Source: Bacteroidota bacterium (GTDB taxonomy: Bacteria > Bacteroidota > Bacteroidia > Cytophagales > Cyclobacteriaceae). From it: DNA of 64,000 nt. Positions 17,642 to 25,249 of the stretch are shown one piece after another (positions within the stretch are counted from its first letter, which is position 1; each line of letters begins with the position of its first letter). The notes under the pieces are model-generated. The model did not search any database and had not been told where the DNA came from. It saw only the letters and a program-made list of their open reading frames with translations. The stretch spans positions 372,001 to 436,000 of the forward strand of contig JAFDYV010000004.1 of the NCBI GenBank assembly GCA_018267275.1. The letters run 5' to 3'. Both the position numbers and the translations under genes were made by a program.

Positions 17642-18721
17642 ATGGCGGCCATCCGTTTCAAAAAGCCAAGTTTCAAAATTAGCGAACCACTGCGCACGTA
17701 CCTCGTGCGCACCGGCCGTGAAACGGATGTGCCCATTACCTATACGGATTTGGTGCACCACACCAGTTCCATTACGCTGCACGACAAAAGTGGCAAGGAT
17801 ACGTTGTGGGAAACACTGATCTATAATCCGGCCGATCTGCAATACATTCACGATTGCCTGCGCAAAATTTACGCTCAACTGAAAGTGGGTGGCGAAGTGG
17901 CGATGATTGAGCACCTGTACATCGACCGGGTGGACTACTGCTTGTATGCGAATACGCATCCGCTGCGCGTGCGCATTGTCAACCGGCTCAACGATTTGTT
18001 TGATTACTTCTACATTAAGAAAGCCGATGCCTCACGCATCTACGGCATGGAGTTGGAGCATTTGCTTTCGCCCAACAAAATCAACTACCTGGTAAAGGGC
18101 AATACGCTGATTGAGGAACATATTGCCGGCATTCCGGGCGATACGTTTGTAAAACGCTATCTGCTGCGCAACGACTACAACCCCCTGCGCATTGCTAAGG
18201 AGTTCGTGAAGTTCAACGAGCGCAGCCTGGTGCAGTTGTTGGGCGACATGCGGGGCGATAATTTCGTGGTGGAGATCATTCCCGATTTCGATGATTTGTA
18301 TTTCCGGTTGCGCGCCATTGACTTTGATCAGCAGTGTTACGAAGGCAGCGTGAAGATCTACCTGCCGCAGTATTTCAAGGAGAACAATCCCATCATCAAC
18401 CTGGGGTTCAAAACCATGTCGCCCGTGTTAGAGCACCAATACCAACGCGAAGAGCGTGCCCGCATGCTTACCCGCGTGAAGGCAGCTCAAGGTCAGATGG
18501 ACGAGTTGCTCACCGCCATGGAGCAGGATGAGCTCTCAACCCCCGAGCATACCGCGCAGCTGCGCAAAGAGTTGGCTGCGCTTTATGGTGATGATGCTTT
18601 TTTGAAGTGCAACAGTATGGGGGCCCTGGTACGCACGAGCCTGGAGATGTTGGAGAAACATCCCGTGCGGCAGCGGCACTCCATTAATGTGTTAACAGAA
18701 GAATATGAATCCGCACGTTAA
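17642..18721 (+). CDS. Uncharacterised protein with kinase/phosphotransferase-like motifs in the nifJ-rnf operon
   Basis: A 359-residue soluble protein that I do not recognise as a named family. The gene starts 3 bases after fldA and overlaps rseC by 17, so it is embedded in the operon. A block LIEEHIAGIPGDTFVKRYL (around residues 157-175) resembles the hinge of aminoglycoside-phosphotransferase-like kinases. It is followed by LLGDMRGDNF, where D202 and N207 have the D-x4-N spacing of the catalytic loop. Twenty residues later comes AIDFD (D227, D229), in the place of the metal-binding DFG/IDxD motif. The N-terminal ~150 residues and a helical, charged C-terminus are unassigned. The usual catalytic-loop histidine is absent. 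A phosphotransferase or pseudokinase acting on the redox chain is inference. Confidence 0.72.
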   Translation: MAAIRFKKPSFKISEPLRTYLVRTGRETDVPITYTDLVHHTSSITLHDKSGKDTLWETLIYNPADLQYIHDCLRKIYAQLKVGGEVAMIEHLYIDRVDYCLYANTHPLRVRIVNRLNDLFDYFYIKKADASRIYGMELEHLLSPNKINYLVKGNTLIEEHIAGIPGDTFVKRYLLRNDYNPLRIAKEFVKFNERSLVQLLGDMRGDNFVVEIIPDFDDLYFRLRAIDFDQQCYEGSVKIYLPQYFKENNPIINLGFKTMSPVLEHQYQREERARMLTRVKAAQGQMDELLTAMEQDELSTPEHTAQLRKELAALYGDDAFLKCNSMGALVRTSLEMLEKHPVRQRHSINVLTEEYESAR

Positions 18722-19115
18722 CCGGCATTTGGGTACTGTGCAATCGCACGAGAACGGCAAGTGGCAGATTCGCCTGGCCGATCCCGAGGGTTGTGCCGTG
18801 TGCCACCGCGGCTTGTGTTGGGATTCCAACGATGAACGCATCGTAGAGGTACACGCAGGCGAAGAGCGGTTGACTGCGGGCCAAAACGTGTGGGTAGAAG
18901 TGAGCGACCGTAGTGGTTGGCGTGCCATCGCCTTGTTTTATGGCTTGCCCTCACTGTTGCTGATCACGCTGTTGGTGGTCGCATTGGCGACTGGCGTGAA
19001 TGAAGGCGTAGCGGGAGCGGGGGCACTGCTGGCCCTCGTGCCATATTATCTGGTGCTCTCCTTAACGCAGAAAAACTGGAAAAATAAAATCCACCTTTCG
19101 GTGCGAGCGATATGA
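18705..19115 (+). CDS. rseC: RseC/SoxR-reducing system family protein
   Basis: A 136-residue membrane protein. The N-terminal part carries a cysteine cluster in EGCAVCHRGLC, typical of RseC. Two hydrophobic helices follow (AIALFYGLPSLLLITLLVVAL and GAGALLALVPYYLVLSL). RseC-like genes accompany rnf/rsx operons across bacteria and are thought to help the complex reduce partner proteins or to assemble it. It overlaps the preceding gene by 17 bases and rnfB by 4 (ATGA), which indicates translational coupling. Confidence 0.85.
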   Translation: MNPHVNRHLGTVQSHENGKWQIRLADPEGCAVCHRGLCWDSNDERIVEVHAGEERLTAGQNVWVEVSDRSGWRAIALFYGLPSLLLITLLVVALATGVNEGVAGAGALLALVPYYLVLSLTQKNWKNKIHLSVRAI

Positions 19116-20047
19116 ATGATGTCGTCCTCTACACAGTTTTGAGTTTGACGGGCATTGGGTTGCTGGCGGCCGTGGTACTTTACTACGTCTCGAAAAAATT
19201 TCATGTGACGGAAGATGAGCGCATTGCGCGAGTCGAAGCGGTGTTACCCAACACCAACTGTGGTGGTTGCGGTCAGCCGGGTTGTCATGCATTTGCGGAA
19301 GCGGTGGTGAAGTCGGGCGACCTGAGTGTGCTGCACTGCCCGGTAGGGGGCAACCCCGTGATGAAACAGGTGGCGGAGGTGCTGGGGGTGAAAGCGGTGG
19401 AGAAAGATCCATACATCGCGGTGGTCCGTTGCTCAGGTTCGTTTGAGTACCGCAAGAAAACCAATGTGTACGATGGAGCGCCCAGTTGCGCCATTGCCGC
19501 ACAACTTTACAGTGGCGACACGGGCTGCGCCTACGGCTGCCTGGGCATGGGCGACTGCGTAGTGGCCTGCGACTTTGAAGCCATGTACATGGACGAGAAG
19601 ACGGGCTTGCCGGTGATCATCGAAGACAAATGCACCGCTTGCAATGCGTGCGTAAAATCATGCCCAAAAGATATTCTGGAATTGTGGCCGAAAGGCAAGA
19701 AGAACCAGCGCATTTATGTGGCATGCCTGAACGAGGAAAAGGGAAGCACGGCACGCAAGGAATGTGCCGTAGCCTGCAGCGGGTGCGCCAAGTGCGCGGA
19801 GGCCTGTCGTTACGAAGCGATTACTATCGATCACAACCTGGCCACCATTGACCCGGACAAGTGCAAGTTGTGTGCTGAGTGTATCGATACGTGTGATGTG
19901 CGGAATATTATCGCTACCAATTTCTCACCAGAAAAATTGCAACAGGCCAGCGAACATCGCCAGAAGCGTGAGGAACGCGAACGTAAGAAACGCGAGGAGG
20001 AAAAAGCACAAGCAACAGCCAACAACAATCCTGAACCAACGGTATGA
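19112..20047 (+). CDS. rnfB: Rnf complex subunit RnfB, long form
   Basis: A 311-residue subunit with an N-terminal membrane helix (TVLSLTGIGLLAAVVLYYV), then the Fe-S domain NCGGCGQPGCHAFAEAVV. Several ferredoxin-type clusters follow: CAYGCLGMGDCVVAC, CTACNACVKSCP, CAVACSGCAKCAEAC and CKLCAECIDTC. That is two ferredoxin-like pairs beyond the first cluster, as in the longer RnfB of clostridia and Bacteroides rather than the short proteobacterial form. RnfB is the entry point for electrons from ferredoxin or flavodoxin. The C-terminus is a Lys/Glu-rich tail. ATGA overlaps link it to rseC and rnfC. Confidence 0.95.
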   Translation: MNDVVLYTVLSLTGIGLLAAVVLYYVSKKFHVTEDERIARVEAVLPNTNCGGCGQPGCHAFAEAVVKSGDLSVLHCPVGGNPVMKQVAEVLGVKAVEKDPYIAVVRCSGSFEYRKKTNVYDGAPSCAIAAQLYSGDTGCAYGCLGMGDCVVACDFEAMYMDEKTGLPVIIEDKCTACNACVKSCPKDILELWPKGKKNQRIYVACLNEEKGSTARKECAVACSGCAKCAEACRYEAITIDHNLATIDPDKCKLCAECIDTCDVRNIIATNFSPEKLQQASEHRQKREERERKKREEEKAQATANNNPEPTV

Positions 20048-21384
20048 AAAACCGCGCTTTCCATAAAGAACTAAAAACCTTCCGACTCGGAGGCGTGCAT
20101 CCGCAGGACAACAAGTTGTCGGCTTCTGCACCGCTGGCACAGTTGCCGTTACCCAAACAGGTAACCATTCCGATCATTCAACACATTGGCGCTCCTGCGA
20201 AAGTAGTGGTGCAGCGTGGCGACACGGTGAAAGTCGGGCAGGTGATTGCCCAGCACGAGGGATTCATTTCGTCCAACATCCACGCCTCGTGTTCCGGGCG
20301 CATTGGCATCATTGAGGAAGTGATGGACAGCTCGGGCTTCAAACATCTCGCTGTAAACATCCGCGTGAAGGGTGATGATTGGCTGGAGACTATCGATCGA
20401 ACCGATACACTGGTGGAGGAGATTACGCTTTCGCGGGACGAGATTGTGGCACGCGTGATGGAAGCAGGCGTGGTGGGCATGGGCGGTGCCGGTTTTCCTT
20501 CTCATGCCAAGATCAAAGTGCCGGAAGGCAAGACCATTGATACGCTCATCATTAATGGAGTAGAATGCGAACCCTACCTGACAGCCGACCACCGCCTGAT
20601 GTTGGAGAAGCCACGCGAGATTATTGTCGGTGTTCGCATCTTAATGAAGGCCCTGGGCGTGTCGCGCTCGATCATCGGGATTGAAGATAACAAGCACGAT
20701 GCGATTGAATTGTTTGAAGAATTGCTGCATGAGGACAAACAAATTGAAGTACAACCATTGGAGGTACAATACCCGCAAGGTGGAGAGAAGCAGTTGATTC
20801 AGGCCTTGTTGAACCGCGAAGTTCCCTCTGGCGGATTACCTGCTGATGTGGGTGTGATCGTGCACAACGTTGGTACCACGTTCGCGATTTACGAAGCGGT
20901 ACAGAAAAACAAACCGTTGGTCGAACGCGTGGTAACCGTGACCGGCAAAGATGTGAAGCAGCCGTCCAACTTCTGGGTGCGCATCGGCACGCCTGTTATC
21001 GAGTTGATTACGGCAGCAGGCGGCTTACCGGAAAGTACGGGTAAAGTTGTTTCCGGTGGGCCGATGATGGGCAAAGCCATTGCTGATTTGGAGGTGCCGG
21101 TTGCAAAAGGCACATCCGGTATTTTGATGATCGCGCAAGCAGAAACGAAACGCGCAGAAGAATACAACTGCGTGCATTGCGGCAAATGCATTGAAGCGTG
21201 TCCAATGGGATTGGAGCCTTACCGCTTATTGCTCTTAAGCAAAGCGGGGCAATCCGAAAAATCGAAACGCGAAAACGTGCTCGATTGCATTGAGTGCGGC
21301 TCATGTTCTTTTGTATGTCCTTCCAATCGACCCATTCTCGATTACATCCGCCTGAGCAAAACCAAAGTGAAGAAATTGAAATGA
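20044..21384 (+). CDS. rnfC: Rnf complex subunit RnfC
   Basis: A 446-residue subunit that exchanges electrons with NAD. It contains the Nuo51-like FMN/NADH block (GVVGMGGAGFPSHAKIKV and NGVECEPYLTADHRLML), a SLBB-type domain, and two [4Fe-4S] motifs near the C-terminus (CVHCGKCIEACPMG and CIECGSCSFVCPS). It overlaps rnfB and rnfD by 4 bases each. The length is near the minimum for the family, with no long C-terminal repeats. Confidence 0.96.
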   Translation: MKNRAFHKELKTFRLGGVHPQDNKLSASAPLAQLPLPKQVTIPIIQHIGAPAKVVVQRGDTVKVGQVIAQHEGFISSNIHASCSGRIGIIEEVMDSSGFKHLAVNIRVKGDDWLETIDRTDTLVEEITLSRDEIVARVMEAGVVGMGGAGFPSHAKIKVPEGKTIDTLIINGVECEPYLTADHRLMLEKPREIIVGVRILMKALGVSRSIIGIEDNKHDAIELFEELLHEDKQIEVQPLEVQYPQGGEKQLIQALLNREVPSGGLPADVGVIVHNVGTTFAIYEAVQKNKPLVERVVTVTGKDVKQPSNFWVRIGTPVIELITAAGGLPESTGKVVSGGPMMGKAIADLEVPVAKGTSGILMIAQAETKRAEEYNCVHCGKCIEACPMGLEPYRLLLLSKAGQSEKSKRENVLDCIECGSCSFVCPSNRPILDYIRLSKTKVKKLK

Positions 21385-22433
21385 GCCAGTCGCTGTTAAC
21401 CGTTGCGCCCTCGCCCCACATACACACGGAATTGACCATTCCGCAGGTGATGCGCGGGGTGATCATCGCCATGGTGCCCGCGCTATTGGTCAGTGTGTAC
21501 AACTTCGGACTGGGCGCGGTATACGTTACCGGTTTGTCGATTTTATTTTGTGCCGGGGCCGAGTGGGCTATTTGTAAATTCCTATTGATGCGTGAGCCTA
21601 CAATCACGGACGGCAGCGCGGTGATTACCGGTATGTTACTCGCCTTCAATGTGCCCAGTAACTTGCCATGGTACATCATTCTCATCGGCAGTTTGGTGTC
21701 GGTGGGCATTGGCAAAATGAGTTTTGGTGGGTTGGGCAACAATCCGTTTAACCCCGCATTAGTCGGTCGTGTGTTTTTGCTGTTGTCGTTTCCGGTAGAG
21801 ATGACGAGCTGGCCAAAAGCAGTGGCCACATGGTCGCTGGATGGAACTACGGGTGCAACGCCACTGGGTATCCTGAAAGATGGCTTGCGGGCCGGGGAAA
21901 CCGTGCCGGCACTCATGCAGCAAATGCCCTCGTACACCGATTTCTTCTTTGGCTTTCAGGGCGGATCGCTGGGCGAGATGTCAGCCTTCGCCTTGTTGAT
22001 TGGATTGGGCTACATGCTGTATCGAAAAATCATCACGTGGCACATTCCGGTAACCATGATCGCCACCGTGTTTGTGATGACGGGCATCTTCTGGTTCATC
22101 GACCCGACCCGATTTGCCTCGCCTTTGTTTCATGTGCTGACGGGCGGTGTGATGCTGGGCGCGATTTTCATGGCGACTGATTATGTGACGTCACCCGTAT
22201 CGCATAAAGGTATGATCGTGTTTGCGATCGGCTGCGCTGTGCTCACGGTTTTGATTCGTTTGTTTGGCGCCTATCCGGAAGGTGTGTCATTCGCAATTTT
22301 GATTATGAATGCTTTTGTTCCATTGATCAATAAGTATTTGAGGCCGGTGAGATATGGGGCTAATAAAAGTAGGCAGCCAAAAGTAGGCAGTCAGCAGTTC
22401 GAGCAAGGCAAGCGACCAGTAACCAGTAACTAG
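21381..22433 (+). CDS. rnfD: Rnf complex subunit RnfD
   Basis: A 350-residue membrane subunit; the start at 21381 (MSQSLLTVAPSPHIH) overlaps the rnfC stop, and the longer open frame upstream is inside rnfC. It has about ten hydrophobic segments and the covalent FMN-attachment site with text TTGATPL, where the threonine accepts FMN from ApbE. Core sequence ends near PLINKYLRPVRYG. The last 25 residues (starting ANKSRQPKVG) are encoded by short direct repeats and look foreign to the family. Confidence 0.94.
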   Translation: MSQSLLTVAPSPHIHTELTIPQVMRGVIIAMVPALLVSVYNFGLGAVYVTGLSILFCAGAEWAICKFLLMREPTITDGSAVITGMLLAFNVPSNLPWYIILIGSLVSVGIGKMSFGGLGNNPFNPALVGRVFLLLSFPVEMTSWPKAVATWSLDGTTGATPLGILKDGLRAGETVPALMQQMPSYTDFFFGFQGGSLGEMSAFALLIGLGYMLYRKIITWHIPVTMIATVFVMTGIFWFIDPTRFASPLFHVLTGGVMLGAIFMATDYVTSPVSHKGMIVFAIGCAVLTVLIRLFGAYPEGVSFAILIMNAFVPLINKYLRPVRYGANKSRQPKVGSQQFEQGKRPVTSN

Positions 22434-22443
22434 TAACCAGTGA
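22365..22443 (+). repeat. Short tandem repeats across the rnfD/rnfG junction
   Basis: AAAAGTAGGCAG occurs at 22365-22376 and again at 22379-22390. From 22416 to 22443 the heptamer CCAGTAA is repeated as CCAGTAA, CCAGTAA, CTAGTAA, CCAGTGA. The third copy supplies the rnfD stop codon TAG (22431-22433) and the last copy runs into the rnfG ATG (22443). A change in copy number would alter the rnfD C-terminus and the spacing to rnfG. Confidence 0.8.
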
Positions 22444-23021
22444 TGTCCAAACCCTCCACATTCCCGAACATGGTTATCGCCCTGGTGGTGGTTACGGCAG
22501 TATCAGCCGTGGCATTGGGGTTTGTTTATCAATGGACGAAAGAGCCCATCGCCAAAGCTCGCCTCACAACGCAACTCAAAGCAATTGAGGCGGTGATGAC
22601 AGGCTATGATAACAATCCGGTACAAGAAAAATTCTTCCTATCAACTGAGAATGGTGATAGTTTGGAGTGTTTCCCCGGCAAAAAAGGAGGTACACCCATC
22701 GGGGTAGCCATCAAAGCGAAATCATCGAAGGGCTACAGTGGCGACATTTGGCTGATGGTAGGCTTGGACACAGCAGGCACCATTCGAAACATTGTGGTGA
22801 TTGAACATAAGGAAACACCAGGGCTGGGTTCGAAGATGACCAGTGAAAAATTTCTAAATCAATTTTTGAATACCAATCCCGCGGTTACGGACTTGCGCGT
22901 GAAGAAAGATGGCGGCACAATCGATGCCATCTCGGGTGCTACCATCAGTTCGCGGGCGTTCAGCCAAGCCGTGCGCGAAGCATACCAATCTTATCGACAT
23001 GGAAAAGACGCTCACCACTAG
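22443..23021 (+). CDS. rnfG: Rnf complex subunit RnfG
   Basis: A 192-residue subunit. I use ATG 22443 rather than the GTG just before it. It has one N-terminal membrane helix ([19 protein letters not shown]) and an FMN-binding domain ending in the flavinylation motif [11 protein letters not shown], in which the second threonine region carries FMN through a phosphodiester bond. It overlaps the rnfE start by 23 bases. Confidence 0.94.
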   Translation: MSKPSTFPNMVIALVVVTAVSAVALGFVYQWTKEPIAKARLTTQLKAIEAVMTGYDNNPVQEKFFLSTENGDSLECFPGKKGGTPIGVAIKAKSSKGYSGDIWLMVGLDTAGTIRNIVVIEHKETPGLGSKMTSEKFLNQFLNTNPAVTDLRVKKDGGTIDAISGATISSRAFSQAVREAYQSYRHGKDAHH

Positions 23022-23598
23022 AGAGAATTTGCTCAAAGGCATCTTCCGCGAAAACCCAACGCTGGTATTGTTGTTGGGGTGCTGTCCAACACTTGGTGTA
23101 ACATCGTCTGCCTCAAATGCTATTGGCATGGGGCTAGCCACTTTGTTTGTGCTGGTGATGTCGAACCTAGCCATTTCATTGGTAAAGAATGTAATTCCTG
23201 ATAAAGTACGTATCCCATCGTTCATTGTCATCATCGCTGCATTTGTTACCGTGGTTCAATTGCTGATGGAGGCCTACACGCCAGCCCTGTTTGCTCAACT
23301 GGGATTATTCATTCCGCTGATTGTGGTGAATTGCATTGTGCTGGGGCGTGCGGAGGCATTCGCTTCGCGCTACTCCGCAGGTGCAAGTGTCATTGATGGG
23401 TTGGGTATGGGCCTCGGCTTTACGCTCGCCTTGTTACTGTTGGGTTCAGTGCGCGAAGTACTCGGATCACTATCGTGGTTTGGCATGAAACTCAGCGACA
23501 GCGATGGGATGCTTGTATTCGTGTTGGCACCTGGTGCTTTTATCACGCTTGGGTTTATCATCGCAATCATGAATGGTTTGAAGAAACAAAAATCTTAA
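22999..23598 (+). CDS. rnfE: Rnf complex subunit RnfE
   Basis: A 199-residue six-helix membrane protein started at ATG 22999 ([20 protein letters not shown]), inside the 3' end of rnfG. The cysteine in [20 protein letters not shown] and the later [16 protein letters not shown] are the conserved half-sites that bind the membrane [2Fe-2S] cluster together with RnfA. The homologous NqrD plays the same role in Na+-NQR. Confidence 0.95.
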   Translation: MEKTLTTRENLLKGIFRENPTLVLLLGCCPTLGVTSSASNAIGMGLATLFVLVMSNLAISLVKNVIPDKVRIPSFIVIIAAFVTVVQLLMEAYTPALFAQLGLFIPLIVVNCIVLGRAEAFASRYSAGASVIDGLGMGLGFTLALLLLGSVREVLGSLSWFGMKLSDSDGMLVFVLAPGAFITLGFIIAIMNGLKKQKS

Positions 23599-23600
23599 CT

Positions 23601-24176
23601 ATGGAATACGTCATCCTCCTTATCTCCACAGTACTTATCAACAACATTGTGTTGGCGAAGTTTTTGGGCATCTGTCCATTCCTCGGTGTATCGAAGTCAT
23701 CTTCTACCGCGCTGGGCATGGGCGTAGCCGTCATTTTTGTGATGACGATATCAACTGTGTTTACATGGCTCGTCTATACTTATTTATTGTTGCCGCTCGA
23801 CTTAAGCTACCTGCAAACCGTGACCTACATTTTGGTCATTGCTTTTCTTGTTCAGGTGGTGGAGATCGTGATGAAAAAAGTAAGTCCCGAGTTATATCAG
23901 GCGCTTGGCGTTTATCTGCCGCTGATCACCACCAACTGCACGATTTTAGGTGTCGCGATTCTAGTTGTACAAAATGATTTCAACTTGTTAAAAAGTGTTG
24001 TCTTTGCGATTGGTAACTCTGTTGGTTTTACACTTGCGATTGTCATCTTCAGCAGCATTCGCGAGCAGATGGACATGGCGGAAGGCATGCCCGCCTGGAT
24101 GAAAGGCACACCCGCAGCCCTGATCACAGCAGGGATTTTGGCAATGGCGTTTATGGGTTTTGCAGGGTTGGTGTAG
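23601..24176 (+). CDS. rnfA: Rnf complex subunit RnfA
   Basis: A 191-residue six-helix membrane protein, two bases after the rnfE stop. It shows KFLGICPFLGVSKSS and TTNCTILGVAI, the two conserved cysteine loops that pair with those of RnfE. The start at 23601 (MEYVILLISTVLINNIVL) is the family start. It ends the rnf operon; only 46 bases separate it from the next gene, which has its own promoter. Confidence 0.96.
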   Translation: MEYVILLISTVLINNIVLAKFLGICPFLGVSKSSSTALGMGVAVIFVMTISTVFTWLVYTYLLLPLDLSYLQTVTYILVIAFLVQVVEIVMKKVSPELYQALGVYLPLITTNCTILGVAILVVQNDFNLLKSVVFAIGNSVGFTLAIVIFSSIREQMDMAEGMPAWMKGTPAALITAGILAMAFMGFAGLV

Positions 24177-24192
24177 ATTTTCGCTCTTTTGG

Positions 24193-24222
24193 TATATTTG
24201 ACTATTGATAGTCAATAGTCAA
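24193..24222 (+). promoter_or_regulatory. Promoter overlapped by a self-like palindromic operator
   Basis: TATATTTG (24193-24200) matches the Bacteroidota -7 box TAnnTTTG, with TTG at 24168-24170 as a possible -33 box. Directly over it lies TTGACTAT-TG-ATAGTCAA (24198-24215), a perfect 8-bp inverted repeat, followed at once by another half-site TAGTCAA (24216-24222) that touches the ATG at 24223. A protein bound here would block initiation, so autoregulation by the HTH protein encoded downstream is likely. Confidence 0.6.
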
Positions 24223-25206
24223 ATGTCTATTCGAGAGAAAATCATCCAGCTTTTTCAGTCAGACTCGGAGCTTTCCATCAGGGAAATAGTCGACAAATTG
24301 TTGATTTCCAAGCAGATGACTCATATTGTACTTAACCAGCTGCTGGCAGAAGGGGCGGTGGAAAAACTCGGAAGAACCCCAAAAACCATTTATCGATGGC
24401 GCTCAGCAGTAGCCGAACCAATTAAGTCTAGGGAGCGGGTCACCCCCGAAGAGGCTGCCATCCTTAAGAAGCATTTCCTTCTCATTTCTGAAACGGGCCA
24501 ACTGCATGAAGGCTTGGAGGGCTTCGAAATCTGGTGTCGGCAACGCAAACTTCCTCTCATTAAAACGATCGGTGAGTACGTGATGACGCTTGAAAAATAT
24601 GGGACATATTTTAGTGATCAGGGCGTTATTGATGGCATGGAGAAGCTTCGCTCAACAAAAGGTTATCCAGTTATTCACCTGAACGGGCTTTTCTACCTCG
24701 ACTTCTACGCCATCGAACGTTTCGGGAAAACTCGACTCGGGACACTGCTTCATTATGCCAAGCAAGGGCAAAGCAAAACCCTTATGAAAATGCTGGTGGA
24801 TGAGATTGCCGACCGGCCTCAAACGTTGGTTGACCAACTTGGAGTAGATGCTGTAGTCTTTGTCCCACCAACTATTCGCAGAGAAGTTCAATTGATGAAA
24901 TTTTTTAAGACACACATTAAGCTCAATGTACCGCTTCTTGAAATCAAGAAGATTTCGGGTTTGATACCGGTGCCTCAAAAATCGCTGAACAAACTTGAGG
25001 AGCGTATCGCTAACGCTCAAAACACGTTCAGTGTGCCTGCGGGAAAAAGTTATCGGCATATATTGCTTATTGATGATGCTGTTGGTTCAGGTGCAACCGT
25101 CAATGAAATTGCCGGTAAGCTGAAACAAAAGGGAATAGCCAAAGAAGTTTCAGCGCTAGCCATTACCGGTAGTTTCAAAGGCTTTGATGTGATCACAGAT
25201 GTTTAA
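24223..25206 (+). CDS. Winged-helix regulator fused to a ComF-like phosphoribosyltransferase domain
   Basis: A 327-residue protein. I place the start at ATG 24223 (MSIREKIIQLFQSD) because the longer frame begins at a TTG inside the operator. Residues 1-60 form a winged helix (LSIREIVDKLLISKQMTHIV and EKLGRTPKTIYRW). The C-terminal half is a type I phosphoribosyltransferase: PVPQKSLNKLEERIANA resembles the ComF signature, and HILLIDDAVGSGATVNEIA is the PRPP-binding loop. A middle helical region is unassigned. It may sense a nucleotide or PRPP, as Bacillus PurR does with a different domain order. A palindrome sits on its own promoter. It is unrelated in function, as far as one can see, to the rnf genes upstream. 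Confidence 0.8.
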   Translation: MSIREKIIQLFQSDSELSIREIVDKLLISKQMTHIVLNQLLAEGAVEKLGRTPKTIYRWRSAVAEPIKSRERVTPEEAAILKKHFLLISETGQLHEGLEGFEIWCRQRKLPLIKTIGEYVMTLEKYGTYFSDQGVIDGMEKLRSTKGYPVIHLNGLFYLDFYAIERFGKTRLGTLLHYAKQGQSKTLMKMLVDEIADRPQTLVDQLGVDAVVFVPPTIRREVQLMKFFKTHIKLNVPLLEIKKISGLIPVPQKSLNKLEERIANAQNTFSVPAGKSYRHILLIDDAVGSGATVNEIAGKLKQKGIAKEVSALAITGSFKGFDVITDV

Positions 25207-25249
25207 AAGATCATTCATCATCAGCCTATCACCAACAGCCAACAATCCA

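Noticed and set aside
21008..21937. 309-residue antisense frame over rnfC/rnfD
   Set aside because: It covers two well-supported Rnf genes and has no independent evidence.
24205..24222. Upstream TTG start for the HTH-PRT protein
   Set aside because: It would place the start codon inside the palindrome and promoter; ATG 24223 is the better choice.
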